NCBI GenBank assembly: GCA_964537555.1 | Contig: CAZIAD010000060.1 | Span: 1-17,812, forward strand | DNA length: 17,812 nucleotides | Direction: 5' to 3' | Source of the DNA: CAYRWR01 sp964537555 | Lineage (GTDB): Bacteria; Spirochaetota; Brevinematia; Brevinematales; CAYRWR01 | Shown: one piece after another, positions 7,302 through 12,934 of the stretch | How the letters are laid out: each line of letters opens with the position of its first letter | How positions within the stretch are numbered: the stretch's first letter is position 1 | Notes under the pieces: model-generated | What the model saw: only the letters and a program-made list of their open reading frames with translations | Told to the model about the DNA's origin: nothing | The model's database searches: none | Program-made: the position numbers and the translations under genes

Positions 7302-7535
7302 ATGTCTAAAACCATCACCATAAGACTGGATGATCCGGTCTACCAGATGTTTAAGACTGCAGCAGAGGGCCAACACCGCACCCTGTCCAATTTTATAGAA
7401 TGGGCTACCCTGTCTTACCTGACCAACGAGACTTTTGTTTCTGACGAAGAAATGGATGAAATCAACCTTCAGGCAGAAAGTCTGAGAAAGGGATTATCTG
7501 ATGTAAAAGCAGGGAAGTACAGAATTGTTGAGTAA
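7302..7535 (+). CDS. Ribbon-helix-helix (CopG/RelB-like) antitoxin
   Basis: A 77-residue protein, the antitoxin of a type II pair with the next gene. The N-terminus MSKTITIRLDDPVYQMFKTAAEGQHRTLSNFIEWA (motif TITIRLDD then a helix with LSNFIEWA) is a ribbon-helix-helix DNA-binding fold. The charged C-terminal half (DEEMDEINLQAESLRKGL) would wrap the toxin. ATG 7302 is used rather than GTG 7296, because AGGAGG occupies 7291-7296. The toxin frame starts inside its last codons. It is divergent from the zur-znu operon and probably autoregulated through the repeats at its promoter. Confidence 0.85.
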   Translation: MSKTITIRLDDPVYQMFKTAAEGQHRTLSNFIEWATLSYLTNETFVSDEEMDEINLQAESLRKGLSDVKAGKYRIVE

Positions 7536-7803
7536 AAGATTTGAGATCGCTGAGACTGAGTATTATACCCAAAAGGTCGAAGACAGAAAATATCAGCACC
7601 TCTATAAAAAGATCAGGGATTATGTATACCCTCAGCTCAGGTCTAACCCGTTTTTTGGCCCCAATATTAAAAAACTAAAAGGGGAATTTGAGGGAGTGTA
7701 CCGCTATCGGATCGGAGATTACCGCTTGTTCTACATCATAGAAAATGATAATACCATAATCATACTGACCGACCTCCAGGCCAGGAAGGACAGCTACAAG
7801 TAA
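7525..7803 (+). CDS. RelE/ParE-superfamily toxin
   Basis: A 92-residue toxin of the RelE superfamily, expected to cleave mRNA on the ribosome and to be neutralised by the preceding antitoxin. The conserved core is LKGEFEGVYRYRIGDYRLFYII followed by DLQARKDSYK (quoted by the motif YRYRIGDYRLFY). This matches the family pattern of basic and aromatic residues near the C-terminus. Translation probably starts at TTG 7525 (or TTG 7528), overlapping the antitoxin by 8-11 nt, with AGGGAAG upstream at 7511-7517. The overlap and weak start codon fit translational coupling with low toxin yield. The gene looks full length and intact. RelE-like RNase versus ParE-like gyrase poison cannot be decided with certainty. 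Confidence 0.85.
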   Translation: MLSKRFEIAETEYYTQKVEDRKYQHLYKKIRDYVYPQLRSNPFFGPNIKKLKGEFEGVYRYRIGDYRLFYIIENDNTIIILTDLQARKDSYK

Positions 7804-7875
7804 AATTTCCTATTCTTTGTTACTTCCCCCTCTCCCCTTCCGTAGTACAGTCAGAAATCAACCGGGAGGAAACCC

Positions 7876-9576
7876 ATGAAAGAAAGACAATACTGGAAAA
7901 AGAGTGTGAGTTTTGTACTAGCCCTGTTTACCCTGTACAGCGGACTCCTGAGCTGCGCCGGCTCGGCCGGCACCAAGGACAGCCGCATGGTCAGCCCCCA
8001 GCCCATGGTGGCTACTGAAAAGTCCAAAAGTGTAAATAAACCAATGGCCCCCAAAGGAGTCAACCGCGGCCTAGTCCAGGATCAGCTCATGTTCGCCGAT
8101 AAAGAATCCCCAGAACCAGCCATGGAAGAAGTGGACAGGGATGTGGACGACGGATTCGCCCAGACCCATAATACCGAGGAATACACCCGTATCTATGAGA
8201 ATAACTTCAAAGACGTGGTCAAGAACCCCCTGTCTACCTTTTCCATCGATGTAGACACCGCCAGCTATGCCAATGTACGCCGTATGCTGAACTACGGCCA
8301 GAAGCCCTACCCCGATGCCGTCCGTATCGAAGAGATGATCAACTACTTCAGCTACGACTACCCCGAGCCCACCGGCGACGCCCCCTTCAGCTTTAACACC
8401 GAGCTCTCCGAATGCCCCTGGAACCGTACCAACCAGCTCCTCCATGTAGGGCTGCAGGCCGAAAAGGTCGACCTCCAGAACATGCCCCCCAATAACCTGG
8501 TCTTCCTGCTGGATGTATCGGGCTCCATGAGCGACCCCAACAAGCTCCCTCTGCTCAAGGGCGCCCTCAAGCTCCTGGCCTCCCAGATGCGTCCCCAGGA
8601 CCGTATCTCCATCGTGGTCTACGCCGGAGCCGCCGGACTGGTCCTGCCACCCACTAAAGGCAACGATACCAGGACCATCTTCAATGCCCTGGAAAGACTG
8701 GAAGCAGGCGGATCCACCGCCGGAGGAGCCGGTATCGAGCTGGCTTACGCTACAGCCAAGAAAAACTTTGACAAAGAAGCCAACAACCGGGTCATCATCT
8801 GCACCGACGGCGACTTTAATGTAGGCACCTCCGCCACCGGCGACCTGGTCCGCCTCATCGAAGACAAGCGCAAAGACGGCATCTTCCTCACCGTACTGGG
8901 ATTCGGTATGGGTAACTACAAGGACAGCCGTATGGAACAGCTGGCCGACAAGGGTAACGGCAACTACGCCTACATCGACTCCATCATGGAAGCCAAGAAA
9001 GTCCTGGTCACCGAGATGGGCGGCACCCTGGTCACCATAGCCAAAGACGTCAAGATACAGATCGAGTTCAACCCCGCCGTAGTCAAGTCCTACCGCCTCA
9101 TCGGTTACGAAAACCGGGTCATGGCTGCCGAAGACTTTGACAACGATAAAAAAGACGCCGGCGAGCTGGGACTGGGCCATACCGTGACCGCTCTCTACGA
9201 GCTCACCCTGGCCGACTCTGCCCCCCCTAAGTCCGACCTCAAGTACCAGCAGGTCACCGTGACCGACCAGGCTCAGAACAAGGACGAACTCCTCACCATC
9301 AAGTTCCGCTACAAAAAGCCCCAGGGCGACAAGAGCACCCTCATCGTGCACCCCGTCCCCTTCCGGCCCGTAGCCCTTAAGGACAGCTCTGATAACTTCC
9401 GCTGGTCCGCCGCCGTAGCCCAGTGGGGCCTCATCCTGCGCGGATCCGAGTACAAGGGCAGCGCTTCCTTTGAAAACGTGCTCTCCCTGGCCAAAGGCTC
9501 CAAAGGACAGGACAACGAAGGCTACCGCAGTGAGTTCATCCAGCTGGTGGGCATTTCCAAAAGCCTCAGTAAGTAA
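7876..9576 (+). CDS. VWA-domain lipoprotein, YfbK-like
   Basis: A 566-residue lipoprotein of the YfbK-like family. A signal peptide ends in LLSC (Cys27). A family-specific N-domain follows (STFSIDVDTASYANVRRML), then a von Willebrand A domain with an intact metal-ion site: Asp213-x-Ser215-x-Ser217 (DVSGS), Thr281 (GGSTAGG) and Asp311 (CTDGD). The C-terminal domain (NFRWSAAVAQWGLILRGSEY) corresponds to DUF3520. ATG 7876 has GGGAGG at 7864-7869. The role is unknown; VWA domains usually mediate protein contacts, here probably at a membrane surface. It is followed by a strong terminator and stands alone. Codon use is strikingly rich in C-ending codons compared with neighbours, suggesting high expression or a different history. 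Confidence 0.9.
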   Translation: MKERQYWKKSVSFVLALFTLYSGLLSCAGSAGTKDSRMVSPQPMVATEKSKSVNKPMAPKGVNRGLVQDQLMFADKESPEPAMEEVDRDVDDGFAQTHNTEEYTRIYENNFKDVVKNPLSTFSIDVDTASYANVRRMLNYGQKPYPDAVRIEEMINYFSYDYPEPTGDAPFSFNTELSECPWNRTNQLLHVGLQAEKVDLQNMPPNNLVFLLDVSGSMSDPNKLPLLKGALKLLASQMRPQDRISIVVYAGAAGLVLPPTKGNDTRTIFNALERLEAGGSTAGGAGIELAYATAKKNFDKEANNRVIICTDGDFNVGTSATGDLVRLIEDKRKDGIFLTVLGFGMGNYKDSRMEQLADKGNGNYAYIDSIMEAKKVLVTEMGGTLVTIAKDVKIQIEFNPAVVKSYRLIGYENRVMAAEDFDNDKKDAGELGLGHTVTALYELTLADSAPPKSDLKYQQVTVTDQAQNKDELLTIKFRYKKPQGDKSTLIVHPVPFRPVALKDSSDNFRWSAAVAQWGLILRGSEYKGSASFENVLSLAKGSKGQDNEGYRSEFIQLVGISKSLSK

Positions 9577-9597
9577 AGTAGCTGCGCCAATCAAAGC

Positions 9598-9629
9598 ACT
9601 GCCCTGTCGAATGACAGGGCAGTTTTTTT
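9598..9629 (+). terminator. Strong terminator after VWA gene
   Basis: A perfect 11-bp stem, ACTGCCCTGTC (9598-9608) and GACAGGGCAGT (9613-9623), has loop GAAT and is followed by seven T. It lies 22 nt past the stop codon. Confidence 0.92.
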
Positions 9630-9792
9630 GTGAAGAAATTCTCTCATTCATGCCTGTCTCCGGGTGCTGTTCACTCTCCTGAGCATCCTTTCTACCGGTG
9701 AGGGTATCCCAACACAAGCTGGGAGGGCCTCACTATTCCCTCGCACAGGACGACCTTTCCCCACCCGGAGAGGGCTTGTTTGGACGTAGTTA

Positions 9793-9812
9793 GGGCGCAT
9801 AGCTATGCGCCC
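9793..9812. repeat. REP-like 20-bp perfect palindrome
   Basis: GGGCGCATAGCTATGCGCCC is a perfect 20-bp palindrome. Its flanks (TA on the left; C then TA on the right) almost extend the symmetry. Palindromes of the form GTAGGGGCG...CGCCCCTAC are common dispersed intergenic repeats in bacterial genomes. It could fold into a cruciform or an RNA hairpin; there is no T tract for a terminator. Confidence 0.65.
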
Positions 9813-9831
9813 CTACTGCAAAGACTATAAC

Positions 9832-9860
9832 TTGACACGTTACAGGTTACACTTTATCTT
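9832..9860 (+). promoter_or_regulatory. Candidate promoter in front of higB relic/higA
   Basis: TTGACA (9832-9837), 17 bp, TATCTT (9855-9860). It lies just before the surviving part of higB and could now drive higA. The assignment rests on consensus match only. Confidence 0.45.
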
Positions 9861-9865
9861 TTGTT

Positions 9866-9979
9866 AAATCCGGCCAGGAATCAGGTACCTGGTCTGTGTG
9901 GGTGAATGGAAACTGGCGTATTACCTTTCAGTTTGAAGGTGAAGACGCTATCGTGGTAGACTATCAGGATTATCATTAG
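9866..9979 (+). pseudogene. C-terminal relic of HigB toxin
   Basis: The 37 codons from 9866 to the stop TAG (9977-9979) encode a clear HigB/RelE-type toxin C-terminus. They contain GTWSVWVNGNWRITFQFEG and end in DAIVVDYQDYH, matching the family pattern of WSV.VNGNWRI.F.FE followed by D.DYH. A complete HigB has roughly 90-100 residues, so about the first 55-60 are missing. There is no start codon for the fragment, and in frame a TGA occurs at 9833-9835. The N-terminal half is not found elsewhere in the preceding 200 bp. The stop codon overlaps the higA ribosome binding site exactly as in an intact higBA operon. I regard this as a 5'-truncated, inactive toxin gene. Confidence 0.82.
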
Positions 9980-9989
9980 GAGGCAGGAT

Positions 9990-10274
9990 ATGACCAGTAG
10001 AAAACCGGTACATCCTGGTGAAGTATTTTTAGAGGATGTCATTAAACCATTGGGACTGAGCATCACCGAAGCGGCCCGTGACCTGGGGGTAAGCAGAAAG
10101 GCCCTGTCCGAGCTGGTCAACCAGCGCTCCGGATTAAGCCCGGAGATGGCAGTCCGGATAGCTACGGCTACCGGCACCAGCCCTGAAAGCTGGTTCAGCA
10201 TGCAGACCCGGCTGGACCTGTGGCATGCCCTGCAGCACAAGCCGGAGGGGATCGTGGTATTTTCAGAGGGATGA
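9990..10274 (+). CDS. higA: HigA-family antitoxin (XRE HTH)
   Basis: A 94-residue helix-turn-helix protein of the HigA/VapI family. It begins with the hallmark KPVHPGEVFLEDVIKPLGLS, then the HTH TEAARDLGVSRKALSELVNQ (about 26-45) and the conserved GLSPEMAVRIATATGTSPESW. Length is normal and no lesion is seen. ATG 9990 has AGGAGG at 9978-9983, overlapping the stop of the higB relic. In an active pair HigA would bind HigB and repress the operon; here its toxin is truncated, so it is an orphan antitoxin that may survive as a repressor or protect against related toxins. Confidence 0.9.
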   Translation: MTSRKPVHPGEVFLEDVIKPLGLSITEAARDLGVSRKALSELVNQRSGLSPEMAVRIATATGTSPESWFSMQTRLDLWHALQHKPEGIVVFSEG

Positions 10275-10413
10275 CTTGAGACGGACACCGAGTCTATGCA
10301 TGCGCAGTCTAGCCACACTATCGAGGTGGGGGTGGAAAGAGGGACTTTTTTCTTTTAAGACAGTGATGTCTGTACTGACAGGAGGGTATCCCATCCCGGT
10401 GAGGGAAATCTGG

Positions 10414-11106
10414 TCACAGGATTAAGGCCCTCTCCATCAAGCCCTCCCCATGATAACTCGAAGGATGTTTCACCGTCTCCCAGGCCTCGATCCACTCATT
10501 TGGACAGGGATTCAACATCCCCTGCAGGGTGGCCACCAGCTCTTTCGCTTCCACTCCCGGGTCCAGCCATTTACCCGCCTGCTCCTGGTCCAGTATCACC
10601 GGCATCCTGTCATGTATGGGCTCCATCACCCCGTTAGGCACCGTAGTGACAATAGTATAGGACAATATCCCTTCCCCCTCCGCAGGCTGCCAGACCTCCC
10701 ACAAACCGGCAAACAAAAACAATTTCTCAGTCCTGGGACGGATAAAGTAGCGCGTCTTATTCCCCGGCTCCCCTCTCCATTCATAGTAACCCCCGGCTGG
10801 AACCAGGCACCGTCTGGCCCTGAATGCCGACCGGAAACTGGGCTTCTCCGCCACCGTCTCAGACCGGGCATTGTGGGTAGGATACTTTAGTTTACTATCC
10901 TTAGCCCAGGCCGGCACCAGGCCCCACCGGGCTATATCCATCACCAGTCCGGACTCTTCCTTTCGCAGTATGGGCCCCGGCTGTGTAGGGCACATATCAT
11001 AGTTCGGCTCCACCCTGTCCCATTCCGCCCTCAACAGGGGTGGTAAGGCATCAAAGTCATAATACAATCTCTCAAACTCCGCCGGAATAATATACCTGCC
11101 GCACAT
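10414..11106 (-). CDS. SRAP/YedK (HMCES-like) abasic-site protein
   Basis: A 230-residue protein of the SOS-response-associated peptidase family. It crosslinks to abasic sites in single-stranded DNA to shield them during replication. Catalytic residues are in place: Cys2 (MCGRY, exposed after Met removal and forming the thiazolidine link), Asn79 and Arg81 (THNARSET), Glu109 (GGYYEW) and His165 (PIHDRMP). Length is typical. ATG 11106 has AAGGGGGA just upstream, and a near-consensus promoter (TTGACA-17-TATATT) precedes it. It is divergent from dnaN. No LexA-type box is obvious in the shared upstream region. Confidence 0.93.
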   Translation of the reverse strand: MCGRYIIPAEFERLYYDFDALPPLLRAEWDRVEPNYDMCPTQPGPILRKEESGLVMDIARWGLVPAWAKDSKLKYPTHNARSETVAEKPSFRSAFRARRCLVPAGGYYEWRGEPGNKTRYFIRPRTEKLFLFAGLWEVWQPAEGEGILSYTIVTTVPNGVMEPIHDRMPVILDQEQAGKWLDPGVEAKELVATLQGMLNPCPNEWIEAWETVKHPSSYHGEGLMERALIL

Positions 11107-11132
11107 ATAATCCCCCTTAACCCATTTAATAT

Positions 11133-11161
11133 AATATAAATGACTCAGATAATCATGTCAA
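11133..11161 (-). promoter_or_regulatory. Promoter of SRAP gene
   Basis: On the minus strand, TTGACA (11161-11156), 17 bp, TATATT (11138-11133), close to sigma70 consensus, 26 nt upstream of the start codon. Confidence 0.75.
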
Positions 11162-11180
11162 ACATACATTTCCCTTACCG

Positions 11181-11202
11181 TATATTTATTGTTATAAATA
11201 TA
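11181..11202. promoter_or_regulatory. AT-only inverted repeat between divergent genes
   Basis: TATATTTAT (11181-11189) and ATAAATATA (11194-11202) form a perfect 9-bp inverted repeat with spacer TGTT. It lies midway between the SRAP and dnaN promoters and could bind a regulator of either, or be simple AT-rich symmetry. Confidence 0.35.
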
Positions 11203-11242
11203 TATCATCAGCCTCTTCCCCTTCGGCCTAACTCCCACAAAC

Positions 11243-11271
11243 TTGCAAAAAGCAGATATGCCCTTTAAAAT
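11243..11271 (+). promoter_or_regulatory. Promoter of dnaN
   Basis: TTGCAA (11243-11248), 17 bp, TAAAAT (11266-11271), 26 nt upstream of the dnaN start codon. No DnaA-box-like TTATCCACA is seen in this interval. Confidence 0.6.
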
Positions 11272-11297
11272 GTCTCAAAAGTACAGTGGAGTGGTCC

Positions 11298-12422
11298 ATG
11301 AAATTCATAGTCAACCGGGACGAATTTATACAGAATCTGACAGCCGCAGACTCGATCATCAATGTTAAGTCACCTCTGGCCATATTGCTCAATGTCTATA
11401 TCGAGGCCCAGGCGGACGGTACCATCATCCTGCTGAGTTACAACGGCGAGCACGGAGTCAAGGTGGAAGCGGCCGGCGTGGTAGAGACTGAGGGCAAGGT
11501 ATCCCTCCTGTCCAAGAAGCTGCTCGAGGTAGTACGCCGTATGCCCGGTGACAAGATCATCTTTGAGAGCAAGTCCGACAATGAAAACGAGATCCAGGTC
11601 CATCCCGAAGGTGCCGACAATCCCCTGTTTAACCTGAACGGGGTGTCCGCTGATGCCTACCCGGTGTTTAACGAATTCAACTGGGAGAGCTATATCAAGA
11701 TCGCGCAGGAGACCATGGACGAGCAGATCACCGCTACCGAATACGCCGTGTCTAATGACCTGTCCAAGTCCGCCTTTACCGGTACCTATATCGAAGAGGC
11801 CGTAGACGGGTTCCTGAGCTTTGTGACTACTGACGGTAAGAGGCTGTCGGTCATCACCCGCGAGTACGAAGAAAAAGAGGGTAAGATCGACACCGGGATC
11901 ATCATCCCCCAGAAGATCTTCAAGACCATACACAGCATCCTCCACACCGGGGATGTACAGCTGGCCGTACACAACAACCAGGCTTTTTTCAAGATCGGCA
12001 ATGTCTATATCTTTTCCAACCTGGTAGAAGGTAAGTTCCCCAACTACAAAGATGTCATCCCTGCCGAGCAGGTCAATATCGCCCAGCTGGATTCAGACTC
12101 CTTCCTGTCCGCGGTAGAGACCGTGTCCGTGATCTCCGATCCCGAGTCGGGTAAGATCAAGCTCACTATGAAAGACAACAACCTGGGTATTTCCACCGCC
12201 CACCCCATCTACGGTATCGCCCACCAGGACGTGGCCATAGAGTACAAGGGCGCTGAGATCAGCATCGCCATCAACTATAAGTCTCTCATTGACTACCTCA
12301 AGGTAGTCTCGGGCAAAAAGATACAGATGGTTATCAACAGCCAGTCCAGTCCGGTAGTACTGAACGTGATCGGGGACGACCAGTTTGTCTACATTACCAT
12401 GCCCATGAAGCTGAACGACTAG
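11298..12422 (+). CDS. dnaN: DNA polymerase III beta sliding clamp
   Basis: A 374-residue beta clamp, the ring that tethers DNA polymerase III to DNA. Clamp features are the start MKFIVNRDEFIQNL, KLLEVVRRMPG in the first domain, the second-domain motif SAFTGTYIE with TTDGKRLS, the third-domain entry FPNYKDVIP, and the ending YITMPMKL. Length is typical (about 370). ATG 11298 is preferred over GTG 11286 because GGAG (11288-11291) lies 6 nt upstream. The gene has its own promoter and terminator. No dnaA, recF or gyrB adjoins it, so it is outside the usual replication-origin cluster. Whether it is the only dnaN of the genome cannot be told here. Confidence 0.93.
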   Translation: MKFIVNRDEFIQNLTAADSIINVKSPLAILLNVYIEAQADGTIILLSYNGEHGVKVEAAGVVETEGKVSLLSKKLLEVVRRMPGDKIIFESKSDNENEIQVHPEGADNPLFNLNGVSADAYPVFNEFNWESYIKIAQETMDEQITATEYAVSNDLSKSAFTGTYIEEAVDGFLSFVTTDGKRLSVITREYEEKEGKIDTGIIIPQKIFKTIHSILHTGDVQLAVHNNQAFFKIGNVYIFSNLVEGKFPNYKDVIPAEQVNIAQLDSDSFLSAVETVSVISDPESGKIKLTMKDNNLGISTAHPIYGIAHQDVAIEYKGAEISIAINYKSLIDYLKVVSGKKIQMVINSQSSPVVLNVIGDDQFVYITMPMKLND

Positions 12423-12452
12423 GAACACAAACTATTACATATAAAATTAATG

Positions 12453-12485
12453 ACAGGCCTTTCCATCGGAAAGGCCTGTTTTCTT
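12453..12485 (+). terminator. Terminator of dnaN
   Basis: A perfect 12-bp stem, ACAGGCCTTTCC (12453-12464) and GGAAAGGCCTGT (12468-12479), has a 3-nt loop and is followed by TTTTCTT. It starts 30 nt after the dnaN stop. Confidence 0.88.
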
Positions 12486-12501
12486 AGATTTCTCTGGTGT
12501 A

Positions 12502-12541
12502 CATGATCAGATTATCTGAGTCTATAAACAGCCTGATCATG
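12502..12541. repeat. 9-bp inverted repeat at antitoxin 3' end
   Basis: CATGATCAG (12502-12510) and CTGATCATG (12533-12541) are inverted, 22 nt apart. The right arm covers the stop codon of the minus-strand antitoxin gene. There is no T tract, so a standard terminator is unlikely. Confidence 0.5.
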
Positions 12542-12791
12542 AATCGGTCTGCCCAGCCCGATGAGCCCGGTAAGCCTGCTTCTCATCACTATCTTTAGGC
12601 AGGGAAATAATACCTGTAATATTTTCGATATCAGAATTTTTTATACTCCCTGTCTCAACTGTCCTCAGAGAAGACAATATGCGAAAATACTTTTCTACCA
12701 GGCTGGATAATGAATCATGGTGTGCTGCCGCATACTGCTTGGCTGAGTCAATGACATCCGCATCCAGAGATAAAGTCAGTTTCTTATCCAT
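12537..12791 (-). CDS. DUF6364-like antitoxin, orphan
   Basis: An 84-residue protein with the N-terminal pattern MDKKLTLSLDADVIDSAKQYAAAHHDSLSSLVEKYF (motif KLTLSLDADVI then LSSLVEKYF). This is a ribbon-helix-helix-like segment seen in DUF6364 antitoxins, which usually precede PIN-domain toxin genes. ATG 12791 has GGAG 5-6 nt upstream and a TTGACA-17-CATATT promoter; a longer frame from 12839 would start inside the -35 box. No toxin gene follows: the dnaN terminator comes within 60 nt. The tail YRAHRAGQTDS differs from the family's usual Y..hL.EKY-type ending as I recall it, so the 3' end may have been altered when the toxin was lost. Confidence 0.7.
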   Translation of the reverse strand: MDKKLTLSLDADVIDSAKQYAAAHHDSLSSLVEKYFRILSSLRTVETGSIKNSDIENITGIISLPKDSDEKQAYRAHRAGQTDS

Positions 12792-12810
12792 ATACACTCC
12801 TTCACGTCTT

Positions 12811-12839
12811 AATATGAGTTTTTTTATACGTACTGTCAA
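12811..12839 (-). promoter_or_regulatory. Promoter of orphan antitoxin
   Basis: On the minus strand, TTGACA (12839-12834), 17 bp, CATATT (12816-12811), 19 nt upstream of the start codon. Confidence 0.65.
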
Positions 12840-12871
12840 GTAATTTTTATTATATCCATAATCCTCCCCTA

Positions 12872-12900
12872 TTGCTATAATTTTACCTTTCTGTTAAAAT
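12872..12900 (+). promoter_or_regulatory. Promoter of ygiQ-like gene
   Basis: TTGCTA (12872-12877), 17 bp, TAAAAT (12895-12900), 34 nt upstream of the TTG start. Another TATAAT-like hexamer overlaps its spacer. Confidence 0.6.
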
Positions 12901-12934
12901 ATTACCGGAGATATAAATACAGAGAAGGTATACA

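Larger units (their letters stand above)
9630..9865. other. Non-coding stretch with palindrome between VWA gene and higB relic
   Basis: No gene is visible. The stretch contains patchy G/C-rich text, a 20-bp palindrome (9793-9812) and a promoter-like element (9832-9860). The 12-mer GAGGGTATCCCA occurs here near 9702 and again near 10384, on both sides of the higA locus. It may reflect old repeats around an inserted element, but a match this short could be chance. Confidence 0.5.

Noticed and set aside
8071..9717. Open frame of 548 codons on the minus strand, antisense to the VWA gene
   Set aside because: Low-complexity Gly/Val/Asp-rich translation without any family motif. It is explained by the third-position C bias of the real plus-strand gene, which has a signal peptide, MIDAS motif and family match.
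11107..11285. Possible replication origin next to dnaN
   Set aside because: The interval is AT-rich and has an inverted repeat, but I find no DnaA-box-like nonamers and no dnaA, recF or gyrB neighbours.
11141..12522. A 13-bp shared word (GATTATCTGAGTC) in the SRAP promoter (minus) and near 12510-12522 (plus)
   Set aside because: Matches of this length are expected by chance once or more in an 18-kb window when both strands are considered; no further similarity supports a mobile element.
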